Below, piece after piece: positions 8,009 through 16,242 of a stretch of DNA of 43,046 bases. Made by a program: the position numbers and the translations under genes. Below the pieces are notes generated by a model. That model saw nothing but the letters and a program-made list of their open reading frames with translations, was not told the origin of the DNA and ran no database searches. Within the stretch, counting starts at the first letter, position 1. The number at the start of each line of letters is the position of its first letter. Source of the stretch: a virus; IMG/VR virus record IMGVR_UViG_3300035150_000080, positions 1-43,046 of that record. One strand, written 5' to 3'.

Positions 8009-8617
8009 ATGAACCCGGTTAAACTATACAACGAGAGGGAAGAAAATAGGTTGAAGGATTTTTTAAATTTTGACTTTTCATTAGTTAAAATATATGATAC
8101 AAAAAAATTGCTTGTAGATATTAACAATATAATTAATTTCTACAAGAATGACTATAAAAGTATGATCATACTAGGTGGGACTGGTGTCGGTAAGACACAT
8201 CTTGCCCTGGCTGCAATAAGAAATGCGATTGCTGATTTTAAGAGATGCGGTGGGAAAGTAGATTATTGTGAATGGCTTGGTGATTGGGCTTATCCAATAT
8301 ATGTTATTTTATCTGCACCAATATGGTGTAGGGGAATATGCAATAATAAGATGTTTGATGTTTATTTTAATTTTTTTAGAGGGAAAATTGTCCTGATAGA
8401 TGATATCGGCACCGAAATAGAATCAAGTATTTTCAATAATGTTTTATATGAGTTTTATGAAAAACATAATCATAAAATAATATTAACTTCAAATCTATCT
8501 CTCCCTGCAATTAAGCAGCGTTATGGAGAGAAGGTGTTTTCTCGAATGTGCGAAAAATCATTAATATGCATTGTTGATGGAAAAGATTATAGAACAAAGC
8601 ATTTAAATGATAAATAA
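8009..8617 (+). CDS. DnaC/IstB-type AAA+ helicase loader
   Basis: The 202-residue protein has Walker A GGTGVGKT (56-63), Walker B IVLIDDIG (127-134), sensor 1 TSN (160-162) and an Arg finger region RYGEKVFSRM (171-180), the pattern of the DnaC/IstB family. It would load the host replicative helicase at the phage origin; no phage helicase of the DnaB type is seen. A GGAGA site precedes the ATG, and the gene directly follows the initiator gene. Confidence 0.85.
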   Translation: MNPVKLYNEREENRLKDFLNFDFSLVKIYDTKKLLVDINNIINFYKNDYKSMIILGGTGVGKTHLALAAIRNAIADFKRCGGKVDYCEWLGDWAYPIYVILSAPIWCRGICNNKMFDVYFNFFRGKIVLIDDIGTEIESSIFNNVLYEFYEKHNHKIILTSNLSLPAIKQRYGEKVFSRMCEKSLICIVDGKDYRTKHLNDK

Positions 8618-8627
8618 GGAGAATAAA

Positions 8628-9044
8628 ATGAAATATATTAAAGGTAGTAAGCTGTTTATTTTTGGTCTGGTCTCTCTGATTATTTTTGGAGCGGCTGTTA
8701 TTTTCATTAAAATTAGTGATAGTAGTGATACAGTTAATGATAGTATAAGTATGATCAATTCACCTTCTGTATCAGATTTGAGTGAAGATCTAAAAATGAG
8801 GGATGAATTGATATCTAATCTAAGGAACACAATTATTGAACACGAAAAACAAAAAAGACTTGATGATATGAAATGCGTCCTGTATAGAGTGTATATACAG
8901 AGATGCATTAACATGTTTAATGTGTTGGAGTCGCTATCTTCATGTGTTAACTGTTGTGGTCTTGCTGATGTAGTAATCAAGATGAATTACGAATTCAAGA
9001 AGATAATTGAAGATGGTATGTCGATTTTGGGAGAACTGGAATGA
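8628..9044 (+). CDS. Single-pass membrane protein with coiled coil
   Basis: The start at 8628 follows AAGGAGA; an upstream ATG at 8607 would overlap the loader gene and lacks a site. The 138-residue product has an N-terminal membrane helix (about residues 9-29, LFIFGLVSLIIFGAAVIF) and a long charged helical stretch (50-85) outside. This topology resembles an inner-membrane spanin or an accessory lysis protein, but no partner is proven. It overlaps the next small membrane protein by four bases. Function unknown. Confidence 0.65.
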   Translation: MKYIKGSKLFIFGLVSLIIFGAAVIFIKISDSSDTVNDSISMINSPSVSDLSEDLKMRDELISNLRNTIIEHEKQKRLDDMKCVLYRVYIQRCINMFNVLESLSSCVNCCGLADVVIKMNYEFKKIIEDGMSILGELE

Positions 9045-9274
9045 TTGCTGAACTGGTAATTTTTTTGTTGTTTTTGTGTTTAGCGATGATTGTATTGATT
9101 ATATATAGATTGTGCTTATTGAAAGATGCAGTTCATATTCTGGAAGATCAATATGATCCGATAATTGACAATGAAGATAGTAAATGTTGCTATGAAGATA
9201 GTGGGGATTGTGTTATCAAAGGTGGTGATTGTATATATGAAAACAATGGAAATTGTTGTTATGATTTGATTTGA
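9041..9274 (+). CDS. Small membrane protein with Cys-rich tail
   Basis: The 77-residue product starts in an ATGA overlap with the preceding gene. It begins with a strong hydrophobic helix (residues 4-27) and continues with an acidic tail holding seven Cys residues in a repeat-like pattern (CCYEDSGDC, GGDCIYENNGNCC). The tail could be oxidised outside the cell or bind metal. No family recognised. Coupling with 8628-9044 suggests the two membrane proteins act together. Confidence 0.6.
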   Translation: MIAELVIFLLFLCLAMIVLIIYRLCLLKDAVHILEDQYDPIIDNEDSKCCYEDSGDCVIKGGDCIYENNGNCCYDLI

Positions 9275-9285
9275 GGAGAAAAAAA

Positions 9286-9768
9286 ATGAATAAGAATAAA
9301 TTAAAATTGGTACGTAATGTAGTGTTGATTGCATTATACATTGTATGTATTTTTGTGTTATTGTTATCATGGTCTTGTGCAGTTAATCGAGGAAATATAA
9401 ACACTGATAAACCTGGTGTTTCTGGTTTACATAACAGGTTTATTTTTGTTACTTCCACTCCATTCATTATGGGCCTTACTTTTTCAGACAGTTCAATTAT
9501 GGCAGATAATGGCAATAAGATTGGCTGGTACGATAGCGAAGATGGGTTTTATCTACAAGTTGGGCTATGGTTTTGTGTGTGTCAGATAACGCATATATCG
9601 AAGGATGGTGTTATAGGCGATATTAGCTTTGAGTACGGAAATGGCCTATTCAGCATGGATGACACGTTCTCTCTTATTGTACCAACTGGACTTAATGTAG
9701 AAAATACATTGAAAGCAATTACTGATGTAGTGAAAAAAATATGGCCTAATATAAAAATTGGTGACTAA
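9286..9768 (+). CDS. Exported or membrane-anchored protein
   Basis: The start at 9286 has GAGGAG eight bases upstream; an in-frame ATG at 9271 lies before that site and is unlikely. The 160-residue product has a basic N-terminus, a hydrophobic segment (residues 10-29) and a Cys (LLLSWSC) that is lipobox-like but not canonical. The remainder is a beta-rich domain with several Trp residues. It may be anchored outside the inner membrane. It is the third membrane-associated gene in a row. Function unknown; a lysis or superinfection role is only a guess. Confidence 0.6.
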   Translation: MNKNKLKLVRNVVLIALYIVCIFVLLLSWSCAVNRGNINTDKPGVSGLHNRFIFVTSTPFIMGLTFSDSSIMADNGNKIGWYDSEDGFYLQVGLWFCVCQITHISKDGVIGDISFEYGNGLFSMDDTFSLIVPTGLNVENTLKAITDVVKKIWPNIKIGD

Positions 9769-9771
9769 AAG

Positions 9772-9879
9772 ATGTGTATTCCTGATAAAATGTATCATGT
9801 TAGATCTGAATCATATGTTTTCGTTACCAAAGCTGAAATTGAAGAACTGAAGGGGTTGTGGGGTAATTATTATGCTTAA
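9772..9879 (+). CDS. Possible 35-residue peptide
   Basis: A short open frame (MCIPDKMYHVRSESYVF...) fills the gap between two genes, starting three bases after one stop and overlapping the next start by eight bases. The ribosome binding site is weak. It is kept because it fills the only gap in an otherwise packed operon and its composition is protein-like. Low confidence. Confidence 0.35.
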   Translation: MCIPDKMYHVRSESYVFVTKAEIEELKGLWGNYYA

Positions 9880-10177
9880 AGTGACAGGAGAACAGTATTG
9901 CGTTGTGTTTGATTTGTTTTTATCTTGCGCAATAGGTGGGAAAAAGTATAAACTGTCATATGATATAGAAATACCAACCGGATATAGGGATATTAATGCG
10001 GATCAAATTTATTTTGGTGATAAGATAATGTATGACAAAAATACATATACTGTTATTATGCATGTTGATAGGGGTATTTGTGCTATCAATTTTGTTTTTG
10101 TTGATAGTATTGCTATTAAAGTTAATCGTATTTTACCTAATAGTTTTTTTAGGGATTCGGAAAAAATAAAAAAATGA
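9872..10177 (+). CDS. Small beta-rich protein of unknown function
   Basis: The 101-residue product is rich in alternating hydrophobic residues and looks mostly beta-stranded, with a Lys-rich end. A G-rich stretch (GGGGTTGTGGGG) lies 10-20 bases upstream of the ATG but is not a standard site. The end overlaps the next gene by four bases. No family recognised. Confidence 0.55.
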   Translation: MLKVTGEQYCVVFDLFLSCAIGGKKYKLSYDIEIPTGYRDINADQIYFGDKIMYDKNTYTVIMHVDRGICAINFVFVDSIAIKVNRILPNSFFRDSEKIKK

Positions 10178-10371
10178 AAAATAAATGGTTGGTGTATATA
10201 CGTAATAAATATAATTATAGGGACGTAGATATAAATATTGATATTGCTTTAATAGATAATTGTTGTAGTTATTGCGTGCATAGAGACGAATCTATGTATT
10301 GCGAAATAATGAATGGCGGTGTATGGTATACATGCACATGTAGTTCATTTAAGAAAAAAAAAGGAGAATAA
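10174..10371 (+). CDS. Small Cys-rich protein
   Basis: The 65-residue product has six Cys residues in CCSYC, YCEI and CTCS groups and a basic tail (FKKKKGE), consistent with a small zinc-binding module. It starts in an ATGA overlap with the preceding gene. An AAGGAG site in its last codons serves the glycoside hydrolase-like gene that follows two bases later. Function unknown. Confidence 0.55.
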   Translation: MKNKWLVYIRNKYNYRDVDINIDIALIDNCCSYCVHRDESMYCEIMNGGVWYTCTCSSFKKKKGE

Positions 10372-10373
10372 TT

Positions 10374-11549
10374 ATGGCTAAATTGTATTTTTCAACCTGG
10401 TTTATATCTCATCCGTTATGTTTTCCGGAGATGAGTTGTATTAATGCTGATGGGACTATTAGCGAAGAAAGGTTGCAATATTTTTGCGATATTGCTAAAA
10501 TTAACGGTGCAACCGGTATGAGGGTTCTACCTTTTTTGCAGGTAGACAAAAAAATGAAACCAGATATGGGAGATGGGCTGTATCTATACCAACCCTGGTA
10601 CTACGACATTGAGTCTGGATTGTTTGACCTTGACAAAGTTAATGGATTGTTTTACAGGAACCTTTCTACAGCGGCAAGGTTAATTAACGGCAATGGGCTT
10701 GAGCTCATGTACAGCATGTATGATATGTGCCACATGGGGACAAGTCGCATCAAATCACCTTTTTTACACAACCGCAACGGTGTTACTCTGTTCGGCCGTA
10801 GTAAGTATCACAACTACTACGAGGATAAGGTTATTAGTACGTTCAAGGACGGCAATAATGTTGTTTCCTTTTGCTTGTTCAATGAACCTCGTGGAGATGT
10901 ATCTAAAATACTTAACATAACAAAACCGTTGTGTGATAAATTGTTGAATAATGGGTACAGGCATAATCAGGTAGTTTCAGGTATGGAATGGATGCGGAAT
11001 TATCCCGCTGGGTTTTTTTGTAGTGGTGATTATGTGTTGTGGCGTAAAAAGATGAATTTTTTTGATGAAAATAGTGGCGGTATTAGCGGTATTACTGGCG
11101 GTTATGCTGAAGTGCATGGGTCGTTGTCTGGTGTATTGAAAAACAGCGATATGATGGATGCACAAAGGCATAGAAGGAAGTTTTTCTTATCTTCCGATGG
11201 CGGAGGTAAGAATATATCGTATAATGAAATAGTGAGGATGTTCAGTGATTTCTTATCGCATAGAGGGGTTATGAATAATGACTGGTGTTATGAATATGTG
11301 TATTATGGGTATGGTACTATACTAGTTGGTGCGGCAGCTATTCATGATGCATTAGCAAATGATAGTGTTGCCGTTATGAATGGAAGTATGGACGGTTATA
11401 CATCTATAGGCAACATATACAATTTACCAGAAGACCCTGGAAATGAAAATTTAGACGATACTAATCCAAAACCGGAAATAGATATAGACTATAAGAGTTT
11501 TTTCACTGAAATAGTGAATATTGTTGATAGATACAGGATGAAACTATAA
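10374..11549 (+). CDS. Clan GH-A-like (GH5-type) glycoside hydrolase
   Basis: The 391-residue protein reads as a TIM barrel of clan GH-A. The candidate strands are FSTWF (6-10), GATGMRVLPF (45-54), LELMYSMYD (109-117), VSFCLFNEPRGD (164-175) with the Asn170-Glu171-Pro172 signature of the acid/base residue, QVVSGMEW (199-206), GYAEVHG (243-249), KFFLSSDGGG (269-278) and WCYEYVYYG (304-312). Where GH5 enzymes carry the nucleophile Glu, this one has Asp275. No signal peptide is seen. A Pro/Asn-rich linker leads to a short C-terminal helix. The gene is outside the tail module, so it might act on host polysaccharide or wall from inside at lysis. The stop overlaps the next start (TAATG). Confidence 0.55.
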   Translation: MAKLYFSTWFISHPLCFPEMSCINADGTISEERLQYFCDIAKINGATGMRVLPFLQVDKKMKPDMGDGLYLYQPWYYDIESGLFDLDKVNGLFYRNLSTAARLINGNGLELMYSMYDMCHMGTSRIKSPFLHNRNGVTLFGRSKYHNYYEDKVISTFKDGNNVVSFCLFNEPRGDVSKILNITKPLCDKLLNNGYRHNQVVSGMEWMRNYPAGFFCSGDYVLWRKKMNFFDENSGGISGITGGYAEVHGSLSGVLKNSDMMDAQRHRRKFFLSSDGGGKNISYNEIVRMFSDFLSHRGVMNNDWCYEYVYYGYGTILVGAAAIHDALANDSVAVMNGSMDGYTSIGNIYNLPEDPGNENLDDTNPKPEIDIDYKSFFTEIVNIVDRYRMKL

Positions 11550-11944
11550 TGAAAAATCGTGATAATAATATATTTAATTTTTCAATTTTTGGTTCAGTTA
11601 GATATAAAGTTATAGACTCACTATTGAAGATGACAAAAGAACAAAATAGATTAGACGATGATGGTTATATTGTAACGTCTAATTCAGAATTGTCTGATTT
11701 ATGTGATTGTCCTGAAGGTAGTATCAGGGTATGTTTACTGAAGTTAAGAAAAGAAAAAATGATATCAGCTAAAAATGGATATGGAACTACAACGGTAAAA
11801 TTAGCCGATTGGGTGAAAATTAAGAGGGAGCAAGTTGTTAATCTATATACGATAATTAACTGTATTGTTCTTAAGTCAAGCACTATGCAGATATTAGACC
11901 TCAATAATGCCCTCCGTGAAAAATACGACGTGTGGAAATCGTGA
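11549..11944 (+). CDS. Winged-helix DNA-binding protein
   Basis: The 131-residue product has a helix-turn-helix with wing: SNSELSDLCDCPEGSIRVCL (about 46-65), then LRKLRKEKM-like turn and a beta wing GYGTTTVKL (about 78-86). It is probably a transcriptional regulator, perhaps for the packaging and head genes that start just downstream. Translation is probably coupled to the glycoside hydrolase gene through a one-base overlap. Specific target unknown. Confidence 0.55.
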   Translation: MKNRDNNIFNFSIFGSVRYKVIDSLLKMTKEQNRLDDDGYIVTSNSELSDLCDCPEGSIRVCLLKLRKEKMISAKNGYGTTTVKLADWVKIKREQVVNLYTIINCIVLKSSTMQILDLNNALREKYDVWKS

Positions 11945-12022
11945 TTGAATTGTTATTGCAGAAAATGTGACGGTTGAAAAAGTTGAAGATATATGCTATT
12001 AATATATTTAGAGGAAAAAATT

Positions 12023-12499
12023 ATGAAGCCCAAAAAAATTTTCACTAAAGCGGAAAAAAATGCTCTAATGTGGCTGTATTGCGGCGAAGGCAGGACGCTT
12101 AAGGAAATTGCGAAAGTTTTTCAGGTTCCGTATACGACATTACAAAAACAAATTGACTACAACAATATAAGGGATATGCTGAATGAAAACAGAAAAATCA
12201 GGGACGCAAGATTAAAGGAAAACCTATTCCAGCTTTCATTTCCGAGGGAGGTGGAAGAGAAAAAATATGAAATGGTTGAGTATGTTGATAAGGAAACCGG
12301 TGAAGTGAAAAGGGTCCCCGCATTGAAAGAAATAAAGAAAAAGCAGATTGATCCCAACCCTGAAGCGCTAAAAATAACAACAATAAACATGTTGAGATGG
12401 CCTGTATCATCATCGAAGCTTGTCATAGAGGGCGAAAAAGGAGAGAAGGATAATCCTGTATATATTGTCGTTAAGGAAAAAGGAGTTAAGAAGGAATGA
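12023..12499 (+). CDS. terS: Terminase small subunit
   Basis: From ATG 12023 (AGAGGA upstream) the protein has 158 residues; an ATG at 11993 would add ten but lacks a site. The N-terminus holds a helix-turn-helix (GRTLKEIAKVFQVPYTTLQKQI, about 21-42) typical of TerS DNA recognition, followed by a helical and charged middle and a basic end. It lies shortly before TerL. TerS binds the pac/cos site and passes DNA to TerL. Identification rests on HTH, size and position. Confidence 0.75.
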   Translation: MKPKKIFTKAEKNALMWLYCGEGRTLKEIAKVFQVPYTTLQKQIDYNNIRDMLNENRKIRDARLKENLFQLSFPREVEEKKYEMVEYVDKETGEVKRVPALKEIKKKQIDPNPEALKITTINMLRWPVSSSKLVIEGEKGEKDNPVYIVVKEKGVKKE

Positions 12500-12621
12500 A
12501 AGAAAAAAAAATAAAAATGGAAACCTCCGTGTGGCCGTTTCATTTCCTGGCTTATAAGGCTTGGATTAATATAGATATACATATAGGGATTACCAATGGA
12601 TTGTGGAATATATATACCTGA
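12496..12621 (+). CDS. Possible 41-residue peptide between terS and terL
   Basis: A short frame starts in an ATGA overlap with terS behind AAGGA and runs 41 residues (MKEKKIKMETSVWPFHFL...). The first ATG is well placed for coupled translation. The peptide contains many aromatic residues. It overlaps another short frame by 26 bases. Uncertain. Confidence 0.4.
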   Translation: MKEKKIKMETSVWPFHFLAYKAWINIDIHIGITNGLWNIYT

Positions 12622-12787
12622 TTTCTGGAAAGGCAAAATAACATCATGTATGTCGCCGCAAATAAGTACAATCAGCTTGATAGATAGTATGATTAATAAT
12701 AGCGAAACTGAAAAAGATAAATTGGAAGCGATAGGAATCAGGGAGAGATATTTGGAGATGGCAAAGGTAAAGGGATGGGTGCTGTAA
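12596..12787 (+). CDS. Small protein upstream of terL
   Basis: The 63-residue frame (MDCGIYIPDFWKGKI...) has an AGGG stretch eight bases before its ATG and overlaps the terL start by 13 bases. Its second half is a charged helix. Small genes between the terminase subunits are common in phages. No family recognised. Confidence 0.45.
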   Translation: MDCGIYIPDFWKGKITSCMSPQISTISLIDSMINNSETEKDKLEAIGIRERYLEMAKVKGWVL

Positions 12788-14175
12788 TTACGAATAGAAA
12801 CAAGTTAGAGCTACTTTATTATCAATACGATTTTATATCGTCTGTTTTCAGCGTTCATGATGGCGATTTCAAGTCTGGAACTAATAACCGTTACGTCGGT
12901 CTTTTCACCGGGCTCGGAGCAGGTAAGTCCACGGTTGGGGCATTCGCTGCATTAATCGCCGCTGATAAGTTCCGGGCTCCTGGCTGCATTATAGGATGCG
13001 ACTATACTTCCCTTAACGATTCCACATTGAGCGCGGCGGGAAAAATATGGAATAAGCTTGGAAAGAAGTACAGTATTCATTTTTCGAATAAGCAGAAGTA
13101 CATTAATCTGTGTGGAACGATTGTATACCTAAGATCCCTGAAATATCCCGGTCAAATTGCAGGGTTACCTGACCTGGGCTGGATCTGGATCGATGAAGCG
13201 TCAAAGGCGCAAAATGATCGAGGCTTCAAAGAGGCGATTGGTAGGCTAAGGAGGGCCGAAGAAGAAAATAATAGTAACTGGCCTATGTGTATGTTCCTTA
13301 CTGGAACTCCTAACGGAAAGGATTATATATACAATTTTTTCATAGATGATCCTCAAAATGATCCAAAGATAAGGAATGCTAACAACAGGAAGATTTTCTA
13401 TAATATAGATTCGAGCGAAAACATATATCTCGATAGTGATTACATTTCTGCATTAGATACGGATTATGGTGGTAGATATAGATTGCAACAGAAAGGTGGG
13501 CAATTTGTTATGATGGAGGGTTCAGTATGGGACCCCTATATAGCCGATCCGGTTATGATTACCAATGCTGGAAGAAAGGTGTTTCCTCTTGGTATATCTA
13601 TTGCTATAGACTTCGGTTTTAGGCGTCCTTGTTTTCTTTTCATATCGAAGCTTTTCGATCCGCTGCAAAACAAAATGATTGACTTTGTTTTCGACTATAT
13701 TATGCCTGAAAACGTAACGATTGACACTGCAATAATGATGATTCGAAATAGGTTGGCTTCGGACTGGGATGTAGATAACTTCAGCGTTATCTCTTCTATA
13801 TACTGCGATCCTGCCGGAGATGCGGCCAATTCGCATGAATACAAGACGGAAATAGGGAAACTGAAGGCTGCGTTTCCTGGTGTCAGGTTCTATTATTCAA
13901 AGCAGATACAGTTTTCCAGTATAGAGAAAGGTATAATGGCGGTAGATAATTTTTTTCGAAAAAAAGAGCTTGCAATTTCGAAACGTTGCGAACGGAAAGG
14001 AAAAGGAGATTATAATAACCCGGTTACTGCACTTTCTTCCGTCCGTTACCCGGAATTGAAGCCGGGAACGCCTATAAAAAATTGCTACGTTAAGGACGGG
14101 GAAAATGACCATGCGGCCGATTGTGCAAGATATTGGGCTGTATGGCAGGAACCGTTGTCAAGAAGGAAAAGTTAA
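12775..14175 (+). CDS. terL: Terminase large subunit
   Basis: The 466-residue protein has the packaging ATPase motifs: Walker A GLGAGKST (46-53), Walker B WIWIDE (136-141) and motif III LTGTP (175-179). The C-terminal RNase H-like nuclease follows, with acidic residues in IAIDFGF (Asp279), IYCDPAGD (Asp345) and a late NDHAADCARY (Asp near 453). It cuts concatemers and pumps DNA into the prohead with TerS and the portal. Length and order are normal. Confidence 0.95.
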   Translation: MGAVITNRNKLELLYYQYDFISSVFSVHDGDFKSGTNNRYVGLFTGLGAGKSTVGAFAALIAADKFRAPGCIIGCDYTSLNDSTLSAAGKIWNKLGKKYSIHFSNKQKYINLCGTIVYLRSLKYPGQIAGLPDLGWIWIDEASKAQNDRGFKEAIGRLRRAEEENNSNWPMCMFLTGTPNGKDYIYNFFIDDPQNDPKIRNANNRKIFYNIDSSENIYLDSDYISALDTDYGGRYRLQQKGGQFVMMEGSVWDPYIADPVMITNAGRKVFPLGISIAIDFGFRRPCFLFISKLFDPLQNKMIDFVFDYIMPENVTIDTAIMMIRNRLASDWDVDNFSVISSIYCDPAGDAANSHEYKTEIGKLKAAFPGVRFYYSKQIQFSSIEKGIMAVDNFFRKKELAISKRCERKGKGDYNNPVTALSSVRYPELKPGTPIKNCYVKDGENDHAADCARYWAVWQEPLSRRKS

Positions 14176-14187
14176 CGGAGGTAATGC

Positions 14188-15681
14188 ATGAGTAGATTGT
14201 TTCGACAGAGAACAGCTATATCAGATCGTATTGCAGAGCGGATTATTTTTAATTCTTTTGTGGATTTTCTCGGAGGTGAACAGCAATGGCAGGTAAGAAA
14301 AACTGCATTAAGGCTTGCAATGTACTTCGGAGATTGGTCTGATGCGTTAGATTATTATATCGAAAATGTAATCGTTGATCTTAATTCGAAGGCACAAATA
14401 TTGTGGATGAAGGATACAACGTGCAATATTGTAAGGCAGGTAATTGATCAGGTTAGTCGTGTATACGACGATCCGCCTCAAAGGAAATTCAAGATAAGAA
14501 ATACCAATAATATTGACGATGTTGCGGAAGATGTGTACGCAGGCCTTGATATGCTTCGTATTGGAAGGGAAATTAATAAGACGTACAACCTATGTAACGA
14601 TGTCGTCTTGTTAGTTGATTGGAACGGAGTCAAAAATGAGCCATACCTGCGTGTGCTTAACAGGACTGACTGCGAAGTAACTGTTAACAAGTATTTTCGC
14701 AATATTATAGAGAAAATCAAAATATACATAGATACAGATGTTGATTCTCCAGCTGAAGAAATGAAACCTGGTGAATTGTCCGGGAGGTATAGTATCGTCT
14801 GGACTAACACGGAGCATTACATATTATTGCAAGATAATAAAAGGATTGCTGTACCTGGCCGTTCCAGGAGAGACGATTTCAGGAATTATTACGGTATAAT
14901 TCCTGCTGTAGATATCCACAAGGAACCGATGCTAAGAACATTCTGGAACACAATTACCAATCAAGAATTGATTGATCTCATGCTGCATATCGGGATGGAA
15001 AAGTCTCTTGATAGATTTTCTTACTGGTATAATAGTTTCAAGACAATTTTCCTTATCGGTGAAGAGGATGTGGGGAATCCGTGGCCGGACAAAATTAATC
15101 TTTCGCCTGGAACAGTGCATAAGATAAGAACTGTTGGTGGCAGTGGGAGTGTTAATGTTGCGGATCTCATGAATGATTTCGAGGCACTCAAGACTTACAG
15201 GGAAAATAACAAGAAAGATGTGTTTGACGTTTTCGGAGCTACTATTCCGGCGCAACAAATTAACGAAGCTCAAAGCGGGATATCACTTAAGCTTAAGAAT
15301 TCACAGTCATCGGAGTTGAGGAAAGAACAGATACCTGATTTCATTTCGATGGAACGCAGATTATTTCCAGTTGTGCGCACTGTGTGGAATTATTGGAACG
15401 ATAATAACAAGATTAATGAAGAAACGACTATTCAAACGACGTTCGGAGAGCCTGAAGTATTCATATCGTCTATGGAAAAGCTGAAATTTTACTGGCATCG
15501 TTATAAAACCGGAACTATAGACGGTGCAACGTTCTATATGACATTTAATCCTTCCGTAGATGCAGAAGAGGCAGAAGTGAAATTTGAAGAAAATATACAG
15601 AAGTATCAAAGGTTGTTTGGTGAAGCTACTTTCGGTGATTATACTGGTTTCGGTGACACTGAAAATGTTGAAAGCGAGTGA
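14188..15681 (+). CDS. Portal protein
   Basis: The 497-residue protein directly follows terL behind a GGAGG site. Its size, an N-terminal helical region with a KTTCNIVRQVIDQVSRVYDDPP-like segment (about 75-95), and a C-terminal helix-rich part with the QINEAQSGISLKLKNSQ stretch (about 358-374) fit the SPP1 gp6-type portal family. It forms the dodecameric DNA entry vertex and docks TerL. Identification combines position and these segments. Confidence 0.8.
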   Translation: MSRLFRQRTAISDRIAERIIFNSFVDFLGGEQQWQVRKTALRLAMYFGDWSDALDYYIENVIVDLNSKAQILWMKDTTCNIVRQVIDQVSRVYDDPPQRKFKIRNTNNIDDVAEDVYAGLDMLRIGREINKTYNLCNDVVLLVDWNGVKNEPYLRVLNRTDCEVTVNKYFRNIIEKIKIYIDTDVDSPAEEMKPGELSGRYSIVWTNTEHYILLQDNKRIAVPGRSRRDDFRNYYGIIPAVDIHKEPMLRTFWNTITNQELIDLMLHIGMEKSLDRFSYWYNSFKTIFLIGEEDVGNPWPDKINLSPGTVHKIRTVGGSGSVNVADLMNDFEALKTYRENNKKDVFDVFGATIPAQQINEAQSGISLKLKNSQSSELRKEQIPDFISMERRLFPVVRTVWNYWNDNNKINEETTIQTTFGEPEVFISSMEKLKFYWHRYKTGTIDGATFYMTFNPSVDAEEAEVKFEENIQKYQRLFGEATFGDYTGFGDTENVESE

Positions 15682-15691
15682 ATAACCTGAA

Positions 15692-16240
15692 ATGAAAACT
15701 ACAACTACTGAGTATCTAATTAAGGTTAAGTCTATAGAAAAATCTGTACTGGAAAAATTGACAGCAAAAATACAATATGAATTGAAGTATAGCAGGAAAA
15801 AAAAAGCAAAAAGCATTATATATGTTGTCATTAGAGGCGATATTGAAAGATCGTATGAATTTGGATTCAAGTTTGGCGTGCTTATCGGAAAAAGAACTAA
15901 AGAATTAATTGGTAAAGTTGACAGCAAGGATATTGGTAAGTATATCAAGAAGGATTCAGGGAAGAGCAATCCGCAAAAGTACAGGTTAACCAGGAAGCTT
16001 GTTTTCGATTCAGCAATGAAAGAAATTGACATAGAAAGAGATAGATTTTTCAGGCTGTATAATCTTAAGGTTTCTACATACTTGAGAGATGGTTACTCTC
16101 AGAATAGGGCAAGGACCAATATTGCTGTTATGAAATTGGAGAATGAAATTATTAACAAGGTTAGGCGTGTAGTATCAAACATGATATATCTTAATGCTCA
16201 AATCGGTCAGGTTGATGGCATGAAAAAGGAATTGAAATAG
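15692..16240 (+). CDS. MuF-like minor head protein, N-terminal half
   Basis: The 182-residue product is helical and very basic and lies after the portal gene, where MuF/SPP1 gp7-like minor head proteins are found. The C-terminal helices (about 110-165, with YLRDGYSQNRARTNIAVM) resemble the helical core of that family. The usual Cys-rich end is missing here but appears at the start of the next gene three bases downstream. The family's protein therefore seems split in two. Binding site weak. Confidence 0.5.
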   Translation: MKTTTTEYLIKVKSIEKSVLEKLTAKIQYELKYSRKKKAKSIIYVVIRGDIERSYEFGFKFGVLIGKRTKELIGKVDSKDIGKYIKKDSGKSNPQKYRLTRKLVFDSAMKEIDIERDRFFRLYNLKVSTYLRDGYSQNRARTNIAVMKLENEIINKVRRVVSNMIYLNAQIGQVDGMKKELK

Positions 16241-16242
16241 AA

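Noticed and set aside
12157-12636. 159-residue minus-strand frame over terS
   Set aside because: Reverse shadow of terS with no ribosome binding site and Phe/Ser-rich composition.
15361-16032. 223-residue minus-strand frame across the portal gene end
   Set aside because: Opposite-strand shadow over two structural genes; hydrophobic composition arises from the reverse complement of Lys/Glu codons.
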